Positions 10,342-20,865 of a stretch of 64,000 nucleotides of DNA are shown here, piece after piece. This stretch comes from Phoronis australis (lineage: Eukaryota > Phoronida > Phoronidae): assembly GCA_002633005.1 (NCBI GenBank), contig NMRA01000140.1:807005-871004 (forward strand), read 5' to 3'. A program made the position numbers and the translations under genes. Position 1 is the first letter of the stretch; each line of letters starts with the position of its first letter. A model generated the notes under the pieces. That model saw only the letters and a program-made list of their open reading frames with translations, was not told where the DNA came from and made no database searches.

Positions 10342-13300
10342 ATGAGGTGGGAACTCTTATTCGCCCTTGTGGTAGCGCTTGTCGTATGTGCAGATGCAAG
10401 ACGACACAAGAAAGTACGATGTAAAGCAGACGATAATTGCGTTGGTAGCGATGGTGCACCAGGTATGCAGGTTTGAGAGATTTGTGTGTACGTACGCTTG
10501 TTTTTGTGCATATTTACTGCGTACGCCAACGCTTGCGTGGACGAGACGACGTCGCCACCTGGTGACTTAAAATTGACATTATCTTGTCATTAATCGGGTA
10601 TCAAAAAGGATGATGGGTCATTATGCTTTTGCGAACTCGTGTGCTTCCCTTCCTCGTAAATTTGTCAATCTCGGTTTAAAACGGTTAGTTGCTGGACACT
10701 TTTTGAGCTGACTCACGAAATATTGTCGATTTCCACATGTTGTTGAGCCGACTAGTGGATGGTTTCGCCACCAGTAGGCCAATGTTTTTGCTTGTAGTCG
10801 CTGTCGACATACATACGTACATGTTTGTGTGTCGAGTCGCTGCAGACCGCAGAAACATGCATATGTGTTGGCATGAGTTGTGGTTGGGATGAATGTGCGT
10901 GTGTTTGAATAGGAGTCGCTGTCGACATACGTGTATCAAAAATCAGCATTATTAGGAGGAGGGCGCACAAACTCCTATTTCGTCAAACTTATGCTTCCCC
11001 CATCGTATTCTAAAATTCAAATTTCTCCCTATTGCCATCTCTCCGGCCCCTTGTCGTTGCCAATTTCGCACTACGAGAAACTTGCGTTCCCATATTTCAA
11101 TAAAATTTTATGAGAAAAGTTCATTTCATAATATTAAATGTAAAGCGTACGTTAATGGTATGATTTTACCGTTAGAGGGGTACGTTTATCAAATGCGCTA
11201 TATTTGGGTGCTAAAAATGTATAAATCCAGCAGTGGTTCTTGATAAATGTTCCCTTACACCTGTTTCGGTTGCCACTGTTTCACCCTGACGTCTGTACAT
11301 TATTGTGGGACCGTATCCTCGCCTCCCTCCCCCCTCCATTCCTACGGCCCTGGCCATGTATATTGATGTTTGAACGGGGAGAGCACTGTGCACTTGTACG
11401 TCCATATTTGTTAGTACGGAGACTGAGCCGCTGCAGACCAGAGGGACATGCATGAATGTTCGGGTTTTTTTGTAAGGGGGAGACGTTGTCGACATAAGTT
11501 GCGTACATTTTTGTTATGAGTAATGTTTGTAAGAGACTTCGTTGTAAATAAGAGAGGCCTGCATGATGGAAAATCTTGGCCTACTACTGCACGGAGAGTT
11601 GCTGTCGACACTCGTACATACGTCAGTAGGAAAAATCCGTATCGACAAAGATGACGTGTAAGTTTAAAAACCATCATATTGTACAGCATTTGGCACCGAG
11701 TTCATGTATTTACCATTTACAAATTATTTCACCGTTCATCACGTTTTGTTTTGACTTCAAAATACTTCCTTCAACAGGGAAATGTGAGGATTTTGATACC
11801 AGCTTTTTAAAACTCCGACATCGGGGCATTGCAGTTATCAACCCTAGCCAGCACAAGTGTACATAACAAACAGATCCCGCAAATTCACTGATCAGAGCTC
11901 AAGTTTAGATTGCGGCTGCCATGTTTATGCAATGAAACCAGGAACTAATACAAATATCTAGCGATCTGAGCGAATACCAAGCTTTGAGAGTTTATCCGAT
12001 TCCTTCTGCTAATTAGAGTGTTTTTCGGTCTGTCTCATTAAGCCGGAATGTACCAAAGATATGAGCTGAAGAACCGTGATTTCATCCGTTTAGGCTACTT
12101 GAAACCATCGCATCAAATTAACACCATCTTAACGCAACCAAAGTTGATGGTCACCACTGATGTCGTTAGTCATTCTACACTATAACCTGGCGCTGATTAG
12201 CGTGCTTCGATACCTCTCCAGTGTTGACTTTCGACCATCCATTTATAGTGGTACAGTGCTTAGTTTTAACGTGATGTTGAATAAGTCTCGTGTTTCTTCT
12301 CAGTTGAAAGCACCAGTAAGGGTCATTTACAAGGATGCCGCATTTTGAGAACCAGTCACTAAATAACAGTCATCAAGCTGGTTCTCAAAGTCCTGGACCC
12401 CTGTCAGTAGAGTGCAGAAAGGCGGGGGGGGCGACGGAGCGACGGTCTCGGGCATCCAAATGAGGGCATCCCATTGCTATGAATAAACTTTTCGAAATTG
12501 TGACTGACTTGCAGTTACATTGAATGAAAAGTTTCTATTTTATGTTCCATCTTTTTTACTTTTGTTACTACTAGGGTCCATGCATTTGAGTTGAGATAGG
12601 GACATCCAATAAAAATTCGCCCCGGGCGTCACCAAACCTCTGCACGATACTGCTCCCCGTAAGTGACAATTTTACCATATCACCCGTACATTCAAATGTA
12701 TAACATGAACGCGGTTTATTTCTTGAAAAGCTATAAATAACAGGTAGCTGTGGTTTATTACAAGCTTATCTTTAAACGGTATTCGGTATTAACTATGTAA
12801 TCAAGTTTCCTGGATTTTAAATAGAAACTGAAATTTTCTTGCCCGGCGTGGCGGCTTTGTCATTTTCAGCAGTGGTGCAAGTCGCCATCCACGGTATACT
12901 GTACGTAATTCTAGAACAAGTGGATTTAAAACGAATTCCAGGTGCACGAGTGCAATTCAGTTATGGTAATTGTGTTTCTGTGGTGTAATTTTCAGGTTGT
13001 TGTATCCTGAAAACATGGACGAATAAGAAGGGTGTGACCAAATCGAAAGGGAAATGTTCACGTCGGCCATTTTCCTTGAGTGAATTCAAAAAATGCAAGG
13101 CAGACTGTGAATGCCGTGAGGGTAAGAATTAAGTATTCAACCGACGATTGTACTGGGTGTTTTAAGACTAGACACAATGGTTGCATTTTCTACTACGCTG
13201 GTAGCGATTAACTTATACTTAAATATATTGTTTCACAGCTTTCGTCATTTTTAGGTCTTTCGGCCTTTACAGTGCTGAGCAAATAATACTGGTTGGATGG

Positions 13301-16300
13301 TGGGCAAACATGGAACAGCGATTAAAGAGAGAATTTGACAACACAGTGTTGAATACTGAAATACTTAAAAAGTAAAAGTATCTTCTCGTTTTAGCTCTAA
13401 TTTCCAACATTGTGAAGAAATCGGTGTGTTGAGTGGAAAATTCTTGATAATTTGGTTTGGATCTTATATCTTGAGATTTTCAGCGGTGAAAGAGCACAGT
13501 TCTAAGAACATGCAGGGGATTGGTGTTTCAGAAAGATTCAGGAAGTTGACATTAGCTTTCAATATCAAAGGTGCTTTTTATTCGCTCTTACAATCTTAAT
13601 CGAAATCACAAAATTAATTCTCACTATGGGTCCCAGTCGCTTGCCAGGGTGGCAATTTGTTTTCACCTTTAAGGTTATGTAGAAGCCTAGAAAAATGTCA
13701 AAACTTCGACACATCATGTCTCAGAAATGGCTGACAATATTCAGATGAAAGTTTTGACACTTTAAGACACTGTACTTCACGCATGGTTCTCCAATACGTC
13801 ATGTGATCCATCCAGGATAGTTTATAATCAGAAACATTAAACCTGTTCAGCTGCTAAAATCCTTAAGCTCTCAGGAGTCTCCCGCTGCATTCTCGAATGG
13901 TTGGACTTGCAGGACAGGTGGAGCGTCCCGCCGTGTTCTCGCGAGATACGATCCATGGTTGCGTTCCAAGCGGTGGATTGTGCAAACCTGCCACCTGCGG
14001 ACACGCTGCTCTGGTACCGGGACTAGTGTTTATCGTTATTCAAACAATGCGGAACAGAATCGTGTTGGTGCCGTGTTGGTACTTCCCAAGACCCCTGATG
14101 CGAACTTCCATTTACGGTATATAAATTGATCACCGCGCCTCTCGTGAGCGAAATCGCAGGTCATTGTCAGGAACTTCCTCCTGCATTTATTTATAAACGG
14201 AATACATTTTCTACACTTTGTTGGAAATTAGGCCCCAAAAAGATGATATTTGTGCATATTATGCATTATAGATACTCTTTCAAATCAGTGTTTCTCATCT
14301 GTTAACAGGTCTTAAATGCGTTAAAGAAGATGGCATGAGGAAGGGCAGATGTCAAGATCCGGTAAGGAACTAGTTCTGTGAATAAGAATATTGTTTGTGT
14401 GCCTTACCCTAGGTTCTGCATTCGGTCTTGATTTACTCTACTTTTCTGTGAAAACATTTGTGTTGCCTCCGCTTACCTCACCAGCAGCAGATTCGGTAAA
14501 TGCGCATCGTAACACGGCGTATGTTGCACACATGCCCCTGACAGAAATCACTCTTCTTGTAATGACAAAGATTCGTTTAAGAAATACCTCAAATTCTAAC
14601 GTTTCTCTTTCGTGATTATACCGTTAGTAGTCCGCGTACGCTTATGCAATTCTATATACGTCGGAAACCCAATGTGCCAACCTCCAAACTTAATATTTTA
14701 AGACAAATCGCTGTGGTATTTTCAAGAATATCTATACAAATTGACGTCTTTCTAAATTTTAGTATGCGCCGATCTTGATTTTGTTCACGAGTAAGCGCCC
14801 TGGTCTAATCATGGAGTGCGTCAACTCGAGCCCATAGAGAAAGTCCCACAAAATGACAGTTGCTCGGGAGAAAAATGCGGGAATTCAAGAAACAAACTGA
14901 GTTAATACGAACTCAGTTGCGGATGATGAGAAAAGGATTACAATGAACTCGTAAGAAAAGCATTGCGTTAATGGAAATTGTCGGTGTTAGCGAGAACGCA
15001 ACCCTGATAATTCACCTTCCGCTGCAACTGTGCAGTCACTTCAAAATGGCGGCCATTTCGACAGAGTGCGCTTGTGAGGTCGTGAGCTCACTCGCTAAAG
15101 ACTATCGAGATCTCCCCTTACACTGCGTGATCACTGCATTACTCCCAAATTTTCATTACAGAGTGTTCAAAGCGACGACCCGGCCATTGGTGAAGAAGGC
15201 GGCCCGCGGCGGAGCGGTGGCCGCAGAGGTAGGGGTCGAGGTAGGCGGCCAGGTGGCGCTAGACGCGGCGGAAGACGTGGCGGAAAACGTGGTAGAGGAC
15301 GCGGCCGCTGGCGCGGTGGAAGGACTAATTTCACCACTTGCTCTGATGAAAGCCCTTGTCCAGAAGGTAGGCATGCTTTGAAATGGGTAGATGTGTGTCT
15401 GAATAAATGAAGAAACGCAACCGTTTTTTGTATGACGTTTTGTAAGGATACAGGTTTTTTGTATGACGTTTTGTAAGGATACAGGGGTGACGAACTTGAG
15501 GCCACCTTATCTTAAGATCTCCTAAAATCTCATTCACAATACACACAAATCCGCCAACTTGAAGCCATCTTGGCGTCACCTTACTGTAAAGTTTCCTTAA
15601 CTTGCATTATAAAGTCGTCGTAACTTTAGGTGGCCTCCAGCTCACCTTAGCATCACCTTGTCTCTAGTGTACGATTACATATAAAGAATATGCACTTCTA
15701 GTTGAATTTCTCATTCTTAGCATCAATATTAACCATATTGTTGTCGAGTTTGCTGTTGTGGTTATTGTTTTCATTATCGTTATCATTAGTATTGTTATTG
15801 TTATTGTTATTTTTATTATTTTATTACCATGTATGCGCGTTTTAAGGCTCATGCGCCTGCATCCGAATTAATGCATTTTGGCCTAGAATTCTTTGAGTCA
15901 AATGCGTTACGGTATCACTGTTACCGTCAAACCTGGCGATTGAGCGCATGTCCTAATTGTGAAGTTGTGCCTAATATTGCGGAGCTTAGGCACGTGTGCA
16001 GCTCGGAGAAACAGTGCTTCGCTGATGATGGATCACATGCGGGGATAATTTGGGTTCTCTTGGCGACTTCATGAATAGGCATTGAGTTTTATTGCGTAAC
16101 ATTAGCCTTGCGGCGTTTGAATTTCATTCCGACTTACATTTTTTTCGGGTCGTGTAGTTGTGGTGCCTCAAACGAATATTTGGTGTATATTGTTGGGAGC
16201 TTGTATTCATATGTTTTTGTTTCCAATAGCTTTCTATGGCTCTGTATGATATCCCGCATGTGAATGTACAACGTCACAATTATGTCCGTCGTAATTCCAG

Positions 16301-17480
16301 TGTTTTTCTACGGGGTCAACTGTGAACAGTACATTAAGACATTGAATTAAGTAAGAATCGAATACAGAATTCTTATACAAATATTCTTTTGTAAAAGTTC
16401 AAACTTTAAACTTTTTAGTTAGAGCGTTAGGAATGGTTATAGCATCGGAAACGAGGACTTTTATTTTACTAATTATAACACACCGGGTAGAGTTCAGTAA
16501 CGCTAGGACATACGTTAGGACCTCGCTAAAGTCTAACCAAAATCACGTGTTCTCGTTTAAAATACAAGGCAATATCTCACGTAATCTCGCTAAATGTTGT
16601 TAACTGACGAGGTCCTACCGTTACTGAACTCGACTCTGTTACATTACTACGTGCATTAGAGGCCTGGACCAGCGGTGTACATGTAATCTCTGTACTGGAA
16701 ACCCGACTCCAAATCGGACCGCTTGCACATCACCCTTACAGATTTATACCCAACTGATGCGACGACGAGTCTGAGTTCGGAGATTTGACCTTGGACCCTG
16801 ATCCTCGGAAAATTGTTGACGCTTTTATTAAACTGACTAAATTATCCGTTGAAGAATTTTTTTCGGTGTTTTATGTTCTCTCGCAATTATTAAAGTTTCC
16901 CAGGAGCATGATATTTCATTTTGTTTATACAGGATTCTGTTGCGTTAAAATGCCGTCCAGAAATCGTCGCGCAGGTGACCGCTTGTGTCTACCAACAAAG
17001 TTTGAGATACCGAACAAGAAATGTTTAGACAGCTGCCAATGTGACACCGCTAACGGTGAGTTCAAAAGATTTTAACATGTATTTATTATGTTGATTCAAT
17101 TTAATGTATTTTGTTTGTCAATTAAAGAATTTAAACTACTTCAGAATTTAACTCATCACTGCTATAACTTCATTTATCCGTGTAAATTTCCAAATATTCC
17201 TATGTTTAACATTCCTGAACTGAAAATTTCTTTCAATTGAAAGACAGCATTCAACATAATAGTTTGTTAGCTACCATGCTTATAACTAACATTGAAAGAA
17301 AGTCTAGCAAACGCATATTTTCATTGCACAGGCTATTTTTGCTTCTCCAAAAACGCTGCAAATCCGCGTCGTGGCAACAAGGGAAGGTGTTTGACTGAAA
17401 AAATGGCATCTGGCTTAGACGCTCCTAACGGCAAGTGGTTGGGACAAGGACCTGCGACTGTCGCTGACAAGATGAAGTAA
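10342..17480 (+). CDS. Secreted protein: two colipase/prokineticin-like ten-cysteine domains with RG-rich linker
   Basis: Six exons: 10342-10462, 12996-13121, 14309-14361, 15162-15366, 16933-17055, 17332-17480. All have AG/GT borders, phases 1, 1, 0, 1, 1, and give 777 bases, 258 residues. Residues 1-19 (MRWELLFALVVALVVCADA) form a signal peptide. Domain 1 cysteines are at 27, 33, 42, 43, 61, 74, 78, 80, 86, 97; domain 2 at 160, 166, 171, 172, 187, 199, 203, 205, 213, 229. Both follow C-C-CC-C-C-x3-C-x-C-C-C, the ten-cysteine order of the colipase/prokineticin/Dickkopf C-terminal fold. The loop before CxC is only three residues, against a much longer one in prokineticins. Residues 115-154 are almost pure Arg/Gly (RRGRGRGRRPGGARRGG and on). 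A basic tail follows domain 2. No AVIT N-terminus is present, so it is not a canonical prokineticin. Function is unknown; a secreted ligand or matrix/defence peptide is conceivable. The start is fixed by the signal peptide. Confidence 0.85.
10790..11640. repeat. Degenerate minisatellite in intron 1
   Basis: Motifs of the type GTCGCTGTCGACATAC and GAGTCGCTGCAGACC recur near 10797, 10837, 10914, 11427, 11481 and 11596, separated by T/G-rich sequence containing ACATGTTTGT- or ACATGCAT-like blocks. The spacing is irregular and the copies are decayed. It has no coding role: the overlapping ORFs here are repeat translations. Confidence 0.5.
15423..15484 (+). repeat. Perfect 31-bp tandem duplication
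   Basis: Two identical adjacent copies of a 31-base unit beginning GTTTTTTGTATGACG, in intron 4 of the cysteine-rich gene about 60 bases after exon 4. The lack of divergence suggests a recent duplication. Confidence 0.9.
15757..15825. repeat. TTR trinucleotide-rich simple repeat
   Basis: Impure run of ATT/GTT/ATC triplets (for example GTTATTGTTATTGTTATT) in intron 4 of the cysteine-rich gene. Low-complexity sequence only. Confidence 0.7.
16492..16629. mobile_element. MITE, GTTCAGTAACG family, copy 1
   Basis: 138-bp non-coding unit with terminal inverted repeats GTTCAGTAACGCTAGGAC / GAGGTCCTACCGTTACTGAAC. A second copy with the same termini and internal blocks (AATCACGTGTTCTC-like, GGCAATATC) lies at 29386-29511. 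Short size, TIRs and two copies define a MITE. It sits in intron 4 of the cysteine-rich gene. The superfamily cannot be set because the target duplication is unclear. Confidence 0.8.
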
Positions 17481-17660
17481 ACATAGTGGGACGCCATTGA
17501 CAGGCAACAGCCGACATTAAAATTAATATGACCAGCGAATGACGGTTTTCTTGGGCATCGCTGGTTCGTTGGTTGGATGTGCTGTTCATATTTTATTGCT
17601 ATTGTAAATTGGCGTTCTCCCCGACGTTGTCAGAAAAAATGTACGTCTTCCTCATATTTT

Positions 17661-17666
17661 AATAAA
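17661..17666 (+). terminator. Poly(A) signal of the cysteine-rich gene
   Basis: AATAAA 180 bases after the stop codon, followed by T-rich sequence. It ends the gene about 320 bases before the bHLH start codon at 17987. Confidence 0.65.
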
Positions 17667-17986
17667 ACACTTTATAGTCAATTAAATATTTCTCTTTTCT
17701 CCAACCAGTTCATTTGGCTAACTCAGTTATGTGGTAGCCTTTGTTAACGTATGTGTACAGTCGTGGCGTCGGACACAAATGAAAAAAAAAACATGACAAG
17801 TAACATATGAATGCGATAATACAGGGCTTCACGTTCATTTTAAATGATGAGTGCCCGCATTATTTCTGACCAATTGTCTAAGCTGTTCATCAGGAAACGG
17901 CGTACTGGCATTCAGAGGCCTTCGCTATTCACCGCGATCGCACTGTCTTCTGCATTCACCGTCTGTCAGAATAAAAGACTGCTTGG

Positions 17987-18622
17987 ATGAATTTTGATTA
18001 CACGTGCCGGCCAGAACTTCAACTGCCGAGTGCAGTTTCAGGACGCCAATTTTCAACTGAATGGTACGAAATGTGTAGTTCATCGTCGCCATCACCTCAT
18101 ACGGGTGGAGAAAACATAAGCATTCCGGAACTACACGAGTACAACGCGTCGTGTCACGGTTGGCGGCACATAGGAACAGCCGCAAAGCAGGTAGACTTTC
18201 GAAATTTCTCTGACAGGTGCAGAAAAGTAGAAACTGATGCTTTAACGAAGGAAGTGGAAAAAGCGACGGGAAGGCGCCAACGAATACACATACCACACAG
18301 TCAGCGACCTAAGGAGTTTGTGGTGAAACGAAACGCCAGAGAGCGAAACAGAGTTGGTATAATCAATGGATACTTCCGGGAACTGCAGCAGCTCGTGCCG
18401 ACAATGCGAACTCATCAAGAAGACAACGTGTTGCGACTGTCGAAAGCCAGTATCATCCGGGGCACAATCGATTACATTCAGTTTATCCATAGGTGCATCG
18501 GTATTCCGAATTATTTCGAAGAAACAGATGGTGGTCAGTTCGTCCCTTGTCAGTTAGATCCAACGCAGGGAGTTGGTGAGAGCTTCAACGAAAATCAAAC
18601 TTTCCAACAAACAGACCGACAG
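17987..18622 (+). CDS. bHLH transcription factor 1, achaete-scute-like (3' end uncertain)
   Basis: Nuclear DNA-binding factor expected to dimerise with an E protein on E-boxes. From the ATG at 17987 the exon encodes 212 residues to a donor CGACAG|GTAAAT. A basic stretch HIPHSQRPKEFVVKRNARER (101-120) leads into a bHLH at about 111-172: NARERNRV, helix 1, a loop (THQEDN) and helix 2 RLSKASIIRGTIDYIQFIH. The Asn-Ala-Arg-Glu-Arg core and Lys-Ala-Ser in helix 2 place it in group A, nearest achaete-scute, though divergent. The N-terminal 100 residues are Ser-rich and unrecognised. The frame stays open to 18823, but the added residues look like translated intron. An alternative donor GTTG|GTGAGA after 18575 would leave phase 1 and fits a candidate exon at 25108. 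It is a paralog of the minus-strand bHLH at 34549-36088: the pre-basic and basic blocks are nearly identical. Confidence 0.85.
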
Positions 18623-18835
18623 GTAAATGACATTTTCTCTAGTTCCTCAACAATATTCTTAATAAAGTGCATTCGCAGAGCATCGGCTAAGGGTCGGGGT
18701 TTAATGTTCAAACTCGAAATCAAACTCGGAATTATTTTGCGCATTGTTTGTTTTGCTTTTGTGGGAACTCGTGACACGTATCTTTCATTCTGTGCTCGGT
18801 TAATTCATGGTTTACGTAAATAAGTGTCTTGATGA

Positions 18836-19090
18836 CCACTAGATTCGAGATGCAAACTTGACTAAGGCCTCGAGATTTCGAGTAAAAACTCAATATTTCG
18901 AGTTCAGACTCGAGATTACTATTTTGATGCACGGATCAAATAGTGCAAACTTAGATTAGACAGACATTAACGAAAAGCATAATGTACTCGAGCAGACGAT
19001 ACACTTATCCTGAGTTTGCATAAAAGCGAAACGAAAATGTAAATTATAATTTCTTGTTCGATTTCTAGTACAAAATATTAGAACTAAGGC
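18836..19090 (+). repeat. Dispersed CGAG-rich palindromic repeat, copy 1
   Basis: Directly after the bHLH 1 ORF lies a block rich in short inverted motifs (CTCGAGATTTCGAG, TTCGAGTTCAGACTCGAG). It is followed by TAGTGCAAACTTAGATTAGA, a CGAGCAGA block, TGAGTTTG and GCGAAACGAAAA. The same order occurs at 51440-51660, with CTCGAG-type motifs again near 61880. The copies are much diverged. Confidence 0.55.
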
Positions 19091-19589
19091 ACAGGGCTGC
19101 GTGCCGTGGACCCAATACATTAGCCAAGCACTTGTTTAAGTCAATATCCCATTCACACCGGCCAATCACTTCAGTAGCCGCCATTTACCTAGGTTACGCT
19201 TGCAAGATCTCGCGCGTACTCGCGAAACACTTTCACTCGCGTGATTTTGCGTCGATATGCGTGATTTGGCTGTTCTCGCAAGAAACTGTCTGCGGAAACC
19301 CACCCAGGAGCAGGTTCCGTGCATGCAAGAGACTCTCTGGTGCAATGAGAAATCTACCTTTGCGGAACGAAAACATACTCCCATAATTCAACATCCCAGC
19401 GTCGCCGACCAAGCATTTCAACTCTATGTTTTTCACAACTTCGTTAAGTTTTCCTCAGGTTTAAGATTTTTACCTAAGCGAGAACGCACGTATTGTCAAA
19501 CGCACGCGCGTTTAAGCGTTCAAAAGGTTACGTCAAATCTGTGAACAGACGTTACAAACAAGTTTGCGTTACAGTTGCACACCGGAAGA

Positions 19590-19765
19590 TCGGAAACTGC
19601 ACAGAGAGTATCAGCGAGTGTACATCAAGCTGTCCAGTACAACGTACAGTCGCGTTTTCAACCAAGTTTATGTTAATAAATGGCTTTTATCGAACTATAC
19701 GGGTGTTCGAAGTGCGCAAATGTGACGATTTCAATGTTTTTATACAATGTACGGGTGATGCGGTG
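19590..19765 (+). repeat. Diverged repeat or old duplicate, copy 1 (within a 145-residue ORF)
   Basis: An ORF covers 19493-19930 without a recognised domain. Part of it translates as FSTKFMLINGFYRTI, and 22580-22720 gives FSTELVFTKGCYRTI in the same orientation. The bases also align (AGTCGYGTTTTCAACMRAG, then GGCTKYTAYMGAACTATA). Either an old interspersed repeat or a decayed coding duplicate lies on both sides of the PLE/LINE pair. Coding status is unresolved. Confidence 0.4.
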
Positions 19766-20149
19766 GAGGCGATTGCGAAGATGTCGTTTACTGTACGAAC
19801 AGCCTCAAAGATTGCCGGAATAGCATGCATATTTCATTATATTCCAAAATATGGTTTGCCTGCAAAATGTGTTGCACAAGCTGATATTAACGTATGCAAT
19901 AATGTACTCGAAAACGTCAAACGGGAATGAACGAACTTTGTATCGAAAGAGCTTGATAAAGCTACACGTAGTATTCAACTAGTTCACTTCTGTTGTAATA
20001 ATTCCAAATGTCACGAGTTTTGTTGAAGGCTTGATACTGAGTCGCTCGTTACACTAATTCTTTTGTTGATAACCACGTTAGGTCTTTCATATCTAGGAAT
20101 GACTCTCATGATGACACTGAACCTAGTACTAGTACCACTAAGAACGTGT

Positions 20150-20865
20150 ATTATAAGAACTGTATGTCTAATAATTATCTGAGTGACGAACATGTACTTA
20201 AGACGGTCGTAAGGGATAACGTTCAGGTGGTCAAACCTGCGGTGATAGATTGAATGTAGTTATTTGTTATCAGAAAATAAAGTTACGTCACCTTGTGATG
20301 AAAAACAACCCCAGTCGTGAAAGACTGCGACCAGTGGCCAAATGTAAAGTTGTTTACCAATTCACGTGCCATTTGGACGAATGTCTTCGTCCTCATTCTC
20401 GTGAACAGCGTTACATTGGACACACGGTGTGTTCTCTCTCGTGACGGTTGCCCATGTACTTGCAGGGGGTCCATTCAAGATCATTTTGTACACCAACATG
20501 GCTAAGAAATAACTATAGGCAAGAAATAGTAGACAATACCATCATTCTCCATGTTAAAAATGACACATTTCGGCTAAAGATTTTGGAATCGTTATTGATC
20601 AGTCACTAAAAAACCTGTTTTGAATGAGTAGCTCACAGGTGTGTACCGCACGCTGGCTCTGTTTTGATAGGGTTGTGGGCTTCCTGCAGTGGGTTGCATT
20701 CACACTCTCTGCTTGTATGCCCCTCTTCCCATTGTCACGTGTATTTCACTGTTTATTTCGCTACCTATATGTTCATTCTACTTATTGATGAGACATGCAG
20801 TCTCGAAATATAGCTAGTGTTTTAATTTGTTTGTTTGTTATGTCTTTCGGTGTTTTGCTATACAT
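20150..20865 (+). mobile_element. Penelope-like element, decayed 3' end with GIY-YIG endonuclease
   Basis: The translation contains the PLE linker and endonuclease signature: LKTVVRDNVQVVKPAVID, then LRHLVMKNNPS, then VVYQFTC, a Cys-x-Asp-Glu-Cys finger, the YIG of RYIGHT, CSLS, and DHFVHQH. These run from about 20180 to 20505. The GIY-YIG nuclease is the C-terminal domain of Penelope-like retroelements. The copy is dead: stops interrupt the linker and follow CSLS (TGA where Arg is expected), and a frameshift separates LPMYLQG from the HFVHQH motif. The upstream RT core was not found, so the copy is 5'-truncated. The region 20530-20865 is probably its 3' tail. Confidence 0.8.
20785..20812 (+). 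ncRNA. Degenerate hammerhead-ribozyme-like motif in the PLE tail
   Basis: TTGATGAGAC ATGCA GTCTCGAAA has the layout of hammerhead core CUGAUGA, stem II, GAAA, with a perfect five-base helix GAGAC/GTCTC. Terminal hammerheads are known in Penelope-like elements, and the place here (about 280 bases after the endonuclease) is right. The first core base is T instead of C, and the helix register overlaps the core, so it is unlikely to be active. Stems I and III were not established. Confidence 0.3.

Noticed and set aside
13897-14124. Cys-containing 75-codon ORF in intron 2 as an extra exon
   Set aside because: Not needed for either ten-cysteine domain; exon 2 to exon 3 already joins in phase, and no acceptor/donor pair in phase was seen.
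14971-15381. 136-codon plus-strand ORF through exon 4 (Ala/Val/Glu-rich)
   Set aside because: It is another frame of the GC-rich RG-coding exon. The RG frame has matching splice sites, phases and the cysteine pair of domain 2; this one has none.
15167-15505. Minus-strand Pro/Arg-rich ORFs over exon 4
   Set aside because: Antisense shadows of the RG-rich exon; low complexity, no start or splice support.
18623-18823. Read-through C-terminus of bHLH 1 to the stop at 18821
   Set aside because: A donor at 18622 and the hydrophobic, unlike-bHLH residues after it suggest intron; kept only as an alternative.
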